NCBI GenBank assembly: GCA_002394685.1
Contig: DGUP01000025.1
Location: 1 to 39,366, forward strand
DNA: 39,366 nucleotides
Reading direction: 5' to 3'
Origin: Treponema sp. UBA4307
GTDB taxonomy: Bacteria; Spirochaetota; Spirochaetia; Treponematales; Treponemataceae
This document shows, one piece after another, positions 7,491-14,115 of this stretch. The notes under the pieces are model-generated. The model had not been told where the DNA came from and did not search any database. It saw nothing but the letters and a program-made list of their open reading frames with translations. Numbering within the stretch: position 1 is the stretch's first letter; each line of letters begins with the position of its first letter. The position numbers were made by a program, and so were the translations under genes.

Positions 7491-7568
7491 CTTATAATTA
7501 CCTTCTTAATTAATTCATATTTATCTATCGATGGTTCGATTTCGAAGAAATTAATATCTTTTCCCTCA
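7491..7568 (-). pseudogene. C-terminal gene fragment fused to the macrodomain remnant
   Basis: In the frame +1 to the macrodomain gene, the sequence encodes an unbroken tail reading NEGKDINFFEIEPSIDKYE and LIKKVIIR, ending in a TGA that overlaps the next ATG. This is not macrodomain sequence; it looks like the end of a different gene that was joined to the macrodomain by deletion. Confidence 0.45.
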
Positions 7569-7763
7569 TTTGGATAATGCGTTTCCATCTTTTACAGGAG
7601 TAAGAATATTAGAACAGGCTTGTGTTAATTCTTTTAATCCACATCGATCGAAAATAACACCACATATTCCACCACCTGCCCAAAGACCTGAATTAGCTGC
7701 GTTTACAATAGCATCAGCTGTCTGGTCTGCACAACTACCATGTATCAATGTAAAAATTGACAT
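7566..7763 (-). pseudogene. Truncated macrodomain protein
   Basis: 65 codons matching the first third of an ADP-ribose-binding macrodomain of the MacroD type: VNAANSGLWAGGGICGVIF carries the Asn and the glycine-rich loop, followed by TPVKDGNAL. The domain normally runs about 150-180 residues, and here it stops after the second helix. The following sequence belongs to a different frame and gene. It has no ribose-binding C-terminal loop and is unlikely to be active. A complete, unrelated macrodomain (DarG) lies 11 kb away. Confidence 0.75.
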
Positions 7764-7796
7764 AAAAAAAACTCCAATAAAATATGATCCGATTTT

Positions 7797-8714
7797 TTAT
7801 ACTACACATTTTTCAAAATAATTTAACCGTTCAGGAAATATTTCACGACAATCTTTTGCCATTTGCAATGAAACAAATTCAGAATGAGCAGATGGATTTC
7901 TGTAATTTTTAATTAACTCATCAATTTGGTCCATATATTCATTTTTTATTAATTCATTAATGTTTATATTTTTATTAAGGTAATCATAAAAATCTTTTAA
8001 TAACGGACTATCATTAATTAAATCAGTATCTGATAATTGCTGAAGAGTAGTACGCATTTGCCCAAACGTGAAAATAAATGGGCCATTAACTGAATTAATA
8101 ATAGACTTAGCAAATTTTCCCGTAAATTTTACTAATTTAGATCTATCTTTAGAAAGAAATATTTCTAGCAAATTTCCTTTCTTTTTATTAATTAGTGTTT
8201 CTGCATATTTTCTGAACAATTTAGAAATCCATTCATTTTCCATGGCTTTACATAATTCAAGGACAACTGGTGTATAATCAGCATCTTGAATGGTCTTAAG
8301 TTTTACAAATAGGATTTCTGATATTGGCAAAAACTTTCGAGTTAATTCATCAAACTCAATCCAATAGTCATCGTACTTACTTTGACATAATGCATAATAT
8401 TCTTCTACTTCTTGCTGTTCAATGTTTGTTTCTACTCGTTCAAGTTTTTTCGACATCACTAAGATTTTTTCATCATCTGATAACTCTGAATGTCTTAATT
8501 CTTGAAAATCAGTTTGTAATTGAGATAGTGTTTCAATGATAGTATCAACTTTATTTTCAACTCTATGAATTGTTTGGTTTGAATCTAAACCTATGTCTTC
8601 TAATTTATCTAAGCGAGGAATAATATCTTTTAGAATATAATCTTGTGAATTCTTTGAAGCATCTATAAATTGTTGAAATAGTTGTATTAATTCAGGAGAA
8701 GTTGGAGTATTCAT
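7797..8714 (-). CDS. Coiled-coil protein with C-terminal HEPN-like motif
   Basis: 305 aa. Residues 1-110 are predicted coiled coil (repeated heptads around LDKLEDIGLD, VENKVDTIIETLSQLQTD and KKLERVETNIEQQEVEEY). The C-terminal third is helical and carries RNPSAH at 272-277, an R-x4-H motif as in HEPN RNases, followed by a last helix. HEPN proteins are often RNA-cleaving toxins in defence systems; activity here is inferred. The start follows the previous gene's stop with one base between, so it is co-translated with the recognition-domain/nuclease fusion and probably acts with it. Confidence 0.6.
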   Translation of the reverse strand: MNTPTSPELIQLFQQFIDASKNSQDYILKDIIPRLDKLEDIGLDSNQTIHRVENKVDTIIETLSQLQTDFQELRHSELSDDEKILVMSKKLERVETNIEQQEVEEYYALCQSKYDDYWIEFDELTRKFLPISEILFVKLKTIQDADYTPVVLELCKAMENEWISKLFRKYAETLINKKKGNLLEIFLSKDRSKLVKFTGKFAKSIINSVNGPFIFTFGQMRTTLQQLSDTDLINDSPLLKDFYDYLNKNININELIKNEYMDQIDELIKNYRNPSAHSEFVSLQMAKDCREIFPERLNYFEKCVV

Positions 8715-8715
8715 A

Positions 8716-10158
8716 TTACTTATTCTCCTTCTGAATTTTCAATAAATCTTCTTTTTTGGGAGCTTCATAAAACTTATATACTTTAAGTTCATTTTCGAAA
8801 GCTCTATAAACTTCATAATATGAACCAATTGTAGCGATTAGTAAAATATTATCCTGCTTCATGTTCTCTTTTATCAGATGTGCAAGAATATCCTTATTGA
8901 GCGAAGATGTTTTTATTTCAATGCAAGCAAGCGGCTTGTTATCATTCATCAACATTAAATCAGGAATAAAACATCTATTTTTCATATATATTCTATAATT
9001 TGAAATAACATCTTCCTCGGTCCATCCAGCTTTGCTTAAATCATTCCTTATAGATTTTTCAAGTTCATTTTCACTAATCTGACTAATTGCTTTTTCTGCA
9101 TTTTGTAAGATGTCATTAAATGATTTCTTGAGATTCTTTTCAAAATCTTTTTCAAATACTATAGCAGAGTTTACATCAAGCATAGGTATTTCTAATTCTC
9201 GTAAAGAGGATAAATTTAAGCTTGAAATGGTGGATCCCATAGATGCAGAAGTTAATTGCTGGCCAAAAATAGCTTTTCCAGAATCACTTGATAAATATTT
9301 ATAAAGATTAAAATCTGAAACTGAATGAGGTCTTATAATTGCCAGCTGATCAGAAGCAATAGCCGGTAAATCGTCCTCTGTAACAAAGACAATTTTATTT
9401 TGACCGAAGTATTTAGTTACAAGAATATCACCTTCCTGTAACAGTTGCTTAGCAAATTTTTCATAATCACCTTCATTAACGCAAACACCATCTGGAATAA
9501 TTCTGCCATTTTTCAGACATCCACTTTTCAGATATGGAATTCCATTGTTAGTTAAATCTGCTCTGTTTGTTTTTGCACCATTTATAATTTCAGCAATTTC
9601 CTCTAGTTTAACAGTTTTATAATTTGAAAACATTTGCCTTACTGCATTTGCTTTTTCGTTATAATTTTCTGGTGTCAAATTGTTTTCATTTATTTCGCTA
9701 GGGAAAAAGATTTTTTGTTTTAATGAGGCTTTGTCAAATATAATATTATAAAGGTCTTCAGAATTTTCTACTGTAGAAAAATATTTTTTCTCAGAATCTT
9801 CAGAGAAGATAATAATTGCAAATATGGCTCCAGTACTCTTAAAGAAAGATTTTTTTGTTGTAACAACTCCTGAAAAATTATCAGCAATAAGTTTCTGTCT
9901 GTAATTAAGCAGACGTTGTGAAAATAATAAATTACCTGCTCCAATAATAATTTTTGTTTTTAATTTGGTTTCGAGATTTTCAATGTGGAAAATAAAATTT
10001 GGCTGATTATTTTTTTCAAGTTTTTCATACTCAAACTCTATATGAAAATAATCAGTAATATCTTTAGGAAATTCATTAAAACCCGGTCTATAACCTTCGT
10101 TATCAAATATTGAGCGAATTTCATCAAAAAGCTTAATATATTGTTCTTTAATATCCAT
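8716..10158 (-). CDS. Fusion of HsdS-type recognition domain and PD-(D/E)XK nuclease
   Basis: 480 aa with three parts. Residues 1-165 resemble the end of an N6-methyltransferase (LLNYRQKLIADNFSGVV, FFKSTGAIFAIIIFS) but lack the NPPY/F and glycine-rich SAM motifs. Residues 180-345 are a type I specificity-subunit target-recognition domain (VKLEEIAEIINGAKTN, GDILVTKYFG, SLNLSSLRELEIP) with its long spacer helix. Residues 360-470 are an HsdR-N-like nuclease with PD at 399-400 and EIK at 414-416. So it can in principle recognise DNA and cut it, but has no methylation activity. It lies in unit D between two HEPN-like genes. Role inferred. Confidence 0.75.
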   Translation of the reverse strand: MDIKEQYIKLFDEIRSIFDNEGYRPGFNEFPKDITDYFHIEFEYEKLEKNNQPNFIFHIENLETKLKTKIIIGAGNLLFSQRLLNYRQKLIADNFSGVVTTKKSFFKSTGAIFAIIIFSEDSEKKYFSTVENSEDLYNIIFDKASLKQKIFFPSEINENNLTPENYNEKANAVRQMFSNYKTVKLEEIAEIINGAKTNRADLTNNGIPYLKSGCLKNGRIIPDGVCVNEGDYEKFAKQLLQEGDILVTKYFGQNKIVFVTEDDLPAIASDQLAIIRPHSVSDFNLYKYLSSDSGKAIFGQQLTSASMGSTISSLNLSSLRELEIPMLDVNSAIVFEKDFEKNLKKSFNDILQNAEKAISQISENELEKSIRNDLSKAGWTEEDVISNYRIYMKNRCFIPDLMLMNDNKPLACIEIKTSSLNKDILAHLIKENMKQDNILLIATIGSYYEVYRAFENELKVYKFYEAPKKEDLLKIQKENK

Positions 10159-10179
10159 AAATATATTTTCCTTAATTCC

Positions 10180-11148
10180 TTAAATTTCTTCTTTTTCGCC
10201 AGTCCCATATTCAATACTTAATCGGGCAGATGTACCCTCAAGATATATTTCAAGTATTTCTCCAGAGCATTGAACTAATCTCACATCTCTAGGATTAGAA
10301 GTTTCCTTCGAACCATGAAACAAATTACATCGAACCGTATAAATCATCATAAAAAGAGCTTCAATTCTATTTTCCCAATCCTCATTCTTATCTTTTACAA
10401 TATCATGGTTATTAAACTTATCATCATCAAATTCTTTCTTGTTTGTATTAAATGTTTTGACTGGTTTATGCTTAAAAATTTCTATGAAAGGTGAAGAAAA
10501 AATTTGATCAAACAATTCTTTTGTTAAAAGTTCAGTATCTATATCATGTTTTAGACATTCTTTTATTTGCTGTCTTTCATCACGATGAAAGCCTTTTTTA
10601 TCTGAATTTTCTATAAGCCCCGGATATTTGCTGTAAATCTGATTGAATGCAATCCATAAAGTCATAAACTTTACAAAAAATGGATCATTATTCTCAACAC
10701 CATAATCATACCATTCTTCCCATCTAAATTCAGAAATAGAATTGCTATATACATCTTTGTTTTTCTTTTCCCATTTATTTACTTCTGGTTCTTCTAGTAT
10801 TGTAAACAACAAATCTTTTTCATTATTTATGTGTTTATTTTTGTCTACACATTTTCCAAGATTTCTGTAATATTCATATTTAGATAAATAATCTACATCG
10901 ATATAGGACTTTAATGTTTCTATTAACCAAATGACAGAGGATGCATGGTCAGTTTCAACAAGTAAGTGAGAATCATTTTCCCACGTTGCTAAACGTTCAC
11001 GAAGTGTAGGTTTATTATTTTCTACTTTATCAAGGCGCTTGCTTGAAGCAAAAATAACATCAGCACCTCCCCAATAATCTTTTTTATAATTCTTATACCT
11101 TTCGGCTTTAATTAATTGTCTAACAAACTCAAAACCCTTTCTTTCCAT
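10180..11148 (-). CDS. HEPN-like protein
   Basis: 322 aa from the ATG at 11148, chosen because GGAG lies 9 nt upstream; an earlier ATG at 11163 lacks a ribosome site. Unrecognised N-terminal region; residues about 215-300 are helical and end in YTVRCNLFHGSK, with Arg and His in R-x4-H spacing (about 273-278), the HEPN RNase signature also found in Apea-like proteins. A weaker copy of the island's two-block promoter motif lies just upstream (11173-11200), with TATAAT nearby. A likely RNA-targeting effector of unit D; activity is inference. Confidence 0.6.
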   Translation of the reverse strand: MERKGFEFVRQLIKAERYKNYKKDYWGGADVIFASSKRLDKVENNKPTLRERLATWENDSHLLVETDHASSVIWLIETLKSYIDVDYLSKYEYYRNLGKCVDKNKHINNEKDLLFTILEEPEVNKWEKKNKDVYSNSISEFRWEEWYDYGVENNDPFFVKFMTLWIAFNQIYSKYPGLIENSDKKGFHRDERQQIKECLKHDIDTELLTKELFDQIFSSPFIEIFKHKPVKTFNTNKKEFDDDKFNNHDIVKDKNEDWENRIEALFMMIYTVRCNLFHGSKETSNPRDVRLVQCSGEILEIYLEGTSARLSIEYGTGEKEEI

Positions 11149-11172
11149 AATTATTAACTCCATTTCTATTAT

Positions 11173-11200
11173 AAGATGTTATTATCTTATGAAGTTGACA
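11173..11200 (-). promoter_or_regulatory. Internal copy of the island promoter motif (unit D)
   Basis: TGTCAAC (minus strand, 11194-11200) and ACATCTT (11173-11179) with the same 14-nt spacing as the four other copies, but the run after the first block is TTCAT instead of TTTT. It overlaps the 3' end of the sigma-like gene, so part of the match is coding and could be chance. Confidence 0.45.
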
Positions 11201-12107
11201 CTTTAAGTTTTTCAATAAACCTTGTCAGTTTTACACTGGCAGCAGATTTCGTAATTCCATATTTCTGGCCAATATCCTGCTGAGTAGGAAGTATGAAGTT
11301 GATGTCATTGAAAAAAGATTCAACCATATCTTTACATACAAATTGAGGCAGTCTCAAAGTCTCAATTACAGTTTCTGATACTGTATTTTTCTTAAAATCC
11401 GTAAGAAGCTCTCTTGTTAGTAATTCTGAAAGAATTGGCCGTGCGTCTTCCTTTTGTTTTAACCATAGAGCATCTATCGCTTTGAATTGTTCTTGCAACT
11501 GTTCAATAGAATTTTGTATTTCTGCAGTATCGCTTGATTTTGAAGAATCAATATATATGTCAGCGACACAATATTCATCATCATTTTTTGATTGTATAAA
11601 AAGAGAAACAGATTGTTTAGGAAATAAATATTCTTCCAAATCTTCTCGTTCAAACCCTAAATATGAAACAGCATATTCAATAAACTCAGCTTTATCTTCA
11701 TTTTTAAAAGTTATAAATTGTTTATATGCTTTAGTGATTGCTTTTCTTTTTCTGTCTTCTTGCTCCGATATATGCATTCCTGATTTTGCTTCAAATGACT
11801 CTGTATCAGCATCTCCTTTTAATCCCCTTACAATAGAAGAATATGTTAATTTACAGAAATCTTCTGGAGCTTTATTAAAATAAGTATTTAAACAGTATAC
11901 GACTTTCTTTATTATGAGGTCAGACTGTTCTTTCATTTCATCAGAAATAGATTTTGTTTTTTGGATAATACGCCAGAACTGGATGACTATTTTATCTTTT
12001 GTTTGTTCTATCAAAGAATCATTATTATCTTGAGAAAGAGCTTCTTTGTATGTCTCAAATAATTTTGCTACTTTTACAAAATCATTATCCAAATGATTCA
12101 TATCCAT
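11187..12107 (-). CDS. Sigma-factor-like DNA-binding protein
   Basis: 306 aa. The segment KSGMHISEQEDRKRKAITKA (about 110-130) resembles linkers between sigma-70 regions 2 and 3, and the end (LPTQQDIGQKYGITKSAASV at 273-292 and KLTRFIEKLK) is a helix-turn-helix of sigma region 4 type. The N-terminal 100 residues are helical (FWRIIQKTKSISDEMKEQSD) and fit a region-2-like core only loosely; a middle stretch is unmatched. It follows the CARF gene by 9 nt. A related arrangement is known for CalpL/CalpT/CalpS, where a CRISPR-linked sigma factor is released by a nucleotide signal. A non-sigma transcription regulator is the alternative. Confidence 0.55.
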   Translation of the reverse strand: MDMNHLDNDFVKVAKLFETYKEALSQDNNDSLIEQTKDKIVIQFWRIIQKTKSISDEMKEQSDLIIKKVVYCLNTYFNKAPEDFCKLTYSSIVRGLKGDADTESFEAKSGMHISEQEDRKRKAITKAYKQFITFKNEDKAEFIEYAVSYLGFEREDLEEYLFPKQSVSLFIQSKNDDEYCVADIYIDSSKSSDTAEIQNSIEQLQEQFKAIDALWLKQKEDARPILSELLTRELLTDFKKNTVSETVIETLRLPQFVCKDMVESFFNDINFILPTQQDIGQKYGITKSAASVKLTRFIEKLKVSTS

Positions 12108-12116
12108 AATATACTT

Positions 12117-12746
12117 TTAGTCCTTTAATAAAGCTTCAATAGATGCAATTGCTTTTTCACCATTTGCACATTCAATTGTGTTTGTAAAACTATTCAACAT
12201 ATACAAAGGTGTATAATCACAGATTAATTGTGTTCCTTCTACGAGGATATTGTTCTTAAATTCAGCTTTCATATAAATTACATTACCAATTGAGCAATCA
12301 AAGAATTTTTCTCCAAATTGCATAGCTGAAAAAATTAATAATGGTAATGATTTGGGACCGAAAGTAATATCTGCAGAAAGTTCAATATTGTTTTCGAGGT
12401 TTTTAATTAATTTTAAATAGATTTCATTTAGGCCTTTTTTAGACACTAGAAAATCTGAAGGAATGATTTCATATGTTATTTTTGCTCCAATTGAATTGCT
12501 GGTGTTAATTTCATTAAGTTCATCCATAAATAGTTGAGCATTCTTTGTTCCAGCTTTATCTCCAGCTCTTGTTTCAAGCAAAACCACTTTAATTTCATCA
12601 TCTTTTTTCATTGTTCTTGCAAGAACAGAATTAATTGCATAATAAAGTTCTCCAGGATATTCAATGAAAGAATTCCCATCTACAGGGTAGTGTCTTTTTT
12701 GCATATCATCTGCCATCATCAATGTTACAAAAACAATCTTCTTCAT
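12117..12746 (-). CDS. Stand-alone CARF-domain protein (TM1812-like)
   Basis: 209 aa. The signature is ADITFGPKSLPLLIFSA at residues 125-141 followed by GNVIYMKAEFKNN, matching the D-[IV]-T-x-G loop and the next strand of CARF domains of the TM1812/Csx1 type. An N-terminal strand MKKIVFVTLM is the first beta-strand of the Rossmann-like fold. CARF domains bind cyclic oligoadenylates made by type III CRISPR complexes. Here the protein has only the CARF domain, with no HEPN or nuclease domain of its own, so it may be a sensor that acts on neighbours or a ring nuclease that degrades the signal. No cas genes are in the window. Confidence 0.75.
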   Translation of the reverse strand: MKKIVFVTLMMADDMQKRHYPVDGNSFIEYPGELYYAINSVLARTMKKDDEIKVVLLETRAGDKAGTKNAQLFMDELNEINTSNSIGAKITYEIIPSDFLVSKKGLNEIYLKLIKNLENNIELSADITFGPKSLPLLIFSAMQFGEKFFDCSIGNVIYMKAEFKNNILVEGTQLICDYTPLYMLNSFTNTIECANGEKAIASIEALLKD

Positions 12747-12758
12747 ATTTCGAGCTCC

Positions 12759-13172
12759 TTAAGCAGCGTAATAGTCTACGTATTTTCTATTTTTATAGGA
12801 TTCATAAGCTGGATCCATGTTATAGGCATTTCTTAATGAATGCTTCTTTGTATATTTCTTAGGTTCTTCTGAAACCCAATCTTCCACAAAGATGTTATCA
12901 GCGATTTCGGCCATATACATTCTTTGTTCCTGAACTGTTTCACAGGTGTAATAATGAATCTTATGATTCAGTTCTCTTCCTGCTTCAAAAATAATGCTAT
13001 TGATTTCTGTTACCGAAAGAATAGCATTCTTCTGATCATGTTTTACTCTAGGGCAATCACGCGCCAAGCGGGCAGCTTCTTTACCATTATTAGCCTTAAA
13101 GAATAAAGTACCTTTGTAGTAATTATTCTTTCCAACATGTCCACATTTTGCAGTTACCATAAAGTATTTCAT
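12759..13172 (-). CDS. Unknown KCGHVG-family protein, first gene of unit D
   Basis: 137 aa from the ATG at 13172, with GGAG 8 nt upstream; the frame extends to an earlier TTG that I do not use. The N-terminal half (KYFMVTAKCGHVGKNNYYKG, then NGKEAARLARDCPRVKHDQK and AILSVTEI) belongs to a conserved family that I recognise from Firmicutes and spirochaetes but that has no known function; CGH could bind a metal. The C-terminal half is basic and rich in tyrosine. It heads the operon with CARF, sigma-like and HEPN genes and is directly preceded by the island promoter motif. Confidence 0.65.
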   Translation of the reverse strand: MKYFMVTAKCGHVGKNNYYKGTLFFKANNGKEAARLARDCPRVKHDQKNAILSVTEINSIIFEAGRELNHKIHYYTCETVQEQRMYMAEIADNIFVEDWVSEEPKKYTKKHSLRNAYNMDPAYESYKNRKYVDYYAA

Positions 13173-13210
13173 AATCAAATCTCCTTTTATCTTTTGTTCT
13201 TGATATAAAG

Positions 13211-13238
13211 AAGATGGTGATTATTACAAAAGTTGACA
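13211..13238 (-). promoter_or_regulatory. Island promoter motif of unit D
   Basis: TGTCAAC (13232-13238) followed by TTTT, and CCATCTT (13211-13217) 14 nt after the first block, on the minus strand. A further TATATC follows. The downstream leader up to the ribosome site is nearly identical to that of the 73-aa gene (CATCTTCT, TATATCAAGAAC), so the two regions are homologous. Confidence 0.7.
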
Positions 13239-13242
13239 TTTT

Positions 13243-14106
13243 TTAATCTTTATAGGCAAATTCTGCCAGCTTTTCGATTAATTCTTTAATTAAATCAATA
13301 TGTGAAGGTAAAATTGTAAGAATATATCTTCCACGTTTCGAATTATATCGCCATTCTATTCCAAAATTATCTATCAGATTATCAAGTTCTTCTGTTTGCT
13401 CTGTTTTAGCCAATAATCTTACCCATTCCTTTTTCGGCTTAAAATAAATTGCGTTATTTACAATTCCACCCTTTGACAAGCCAATATAAGGTTTTACATA
13501 GTTTAATTCATATCCTGGAACTTTATTCTGAATATATGAAAGAAGTTTATCTGTAATTGATAAAGTTTTTTCTGTACTTTTATTTTCCCAATATTTTCTA
13601 TCAACTTTTACATACGATTCTGTATCATCTATTTCAGAAGCTAATGGAGCGAGATTTATAACCTTTGTAAAAATTAGAGATATTTTATCTCCAACTTTTA
13701 CAGCTTTCATCTGAATAGCAATTATCGGAATTGTTTTATTAAAAAGATGTATAACATTTAAAAATCTATTTGTAATATCTTCAGCAACAATTACAGCAAC
13801 ATGATCATAAGATGGATATCTATTACGTTCTAAATCCCAATATTCTATAGTTCTGATTATATGGCTTTCATCTGTCTTTCCAAGTTGGATTTCTACTTCA
13901 TATCTGACTGGATTTTCATCATCATCATTTTCCAGTAATAAATCTAATCTACCACCTGCTTCTTGTTTACGTTCCTTATCACGGACATGAACATTCCCTA
14001 AACCTAGGATTTCAGGATTATCTGCTATAGTTTGTTGAACCCAACTTTCATTTATTTCATTTGAATTTTTAAGATCAATTTCTGGAAGCTTAATAAAGTC
14101 TGCCAT
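13243..14106 (-). CDS. Putative PD-(D/E)XK nuclease at the end of the hsd operon
   Basis: 287 aa. N-terminal region: GGRLDLLLEN with Asp55, then RYEVEIQLGKTDESHIIRTI with Glu70/Glu72 and Gln74. This is the layout of a restriction-type nuclease core, with Gln where Lys is usual, as in some variants of the fold. Later strands (HVAVIVAEDITNRFLNVIHL, IPIIAIQMKAVKVG) fit a DUF91/NucS-like nuclease. It follows hsdR by 9 nt, with AAGGAGA 5 nt before its ATG, and is the last gene of unit C. A role as accessory nuclease of the type I system is inferred. Confidence 0.65.
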   Translation of the reverse strand: MADFIKLPEIDLKNSNEINESWVQQTIADNPEILGLGNVHVRDKERKQEAGGRLDLLLENDDDENPVRYEVEIQLGKTDESHIIRTIEYWDLERNRYPSYDHVAVIVAEDITNRFLNVIHLFNKTIPIIAIQMKAVKVGDKISLIFTKVINLAPLASEIDDTESYVKVDRKYWENKSTEKTLSITDKLLSYIQNKVPGYELNYVKPYIGLSKGGIVNNAIYFKPKKEWVRLLAKTEQTEELDNLIDNFGIEWRYNSKRGRYILTILPSHIDLIKELIEKLAEFAYKD

Positions 14107-14115
14107 ACATTCTCC

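Noticed and set aside
13220..13240. TTGACA read on the plus strand in the repeated motif as a plus-strand -35 box
   Set aside because: Four of five copies have no plus-strand gene downstream, while all five stand in front of minus-strand genes at similar distance.
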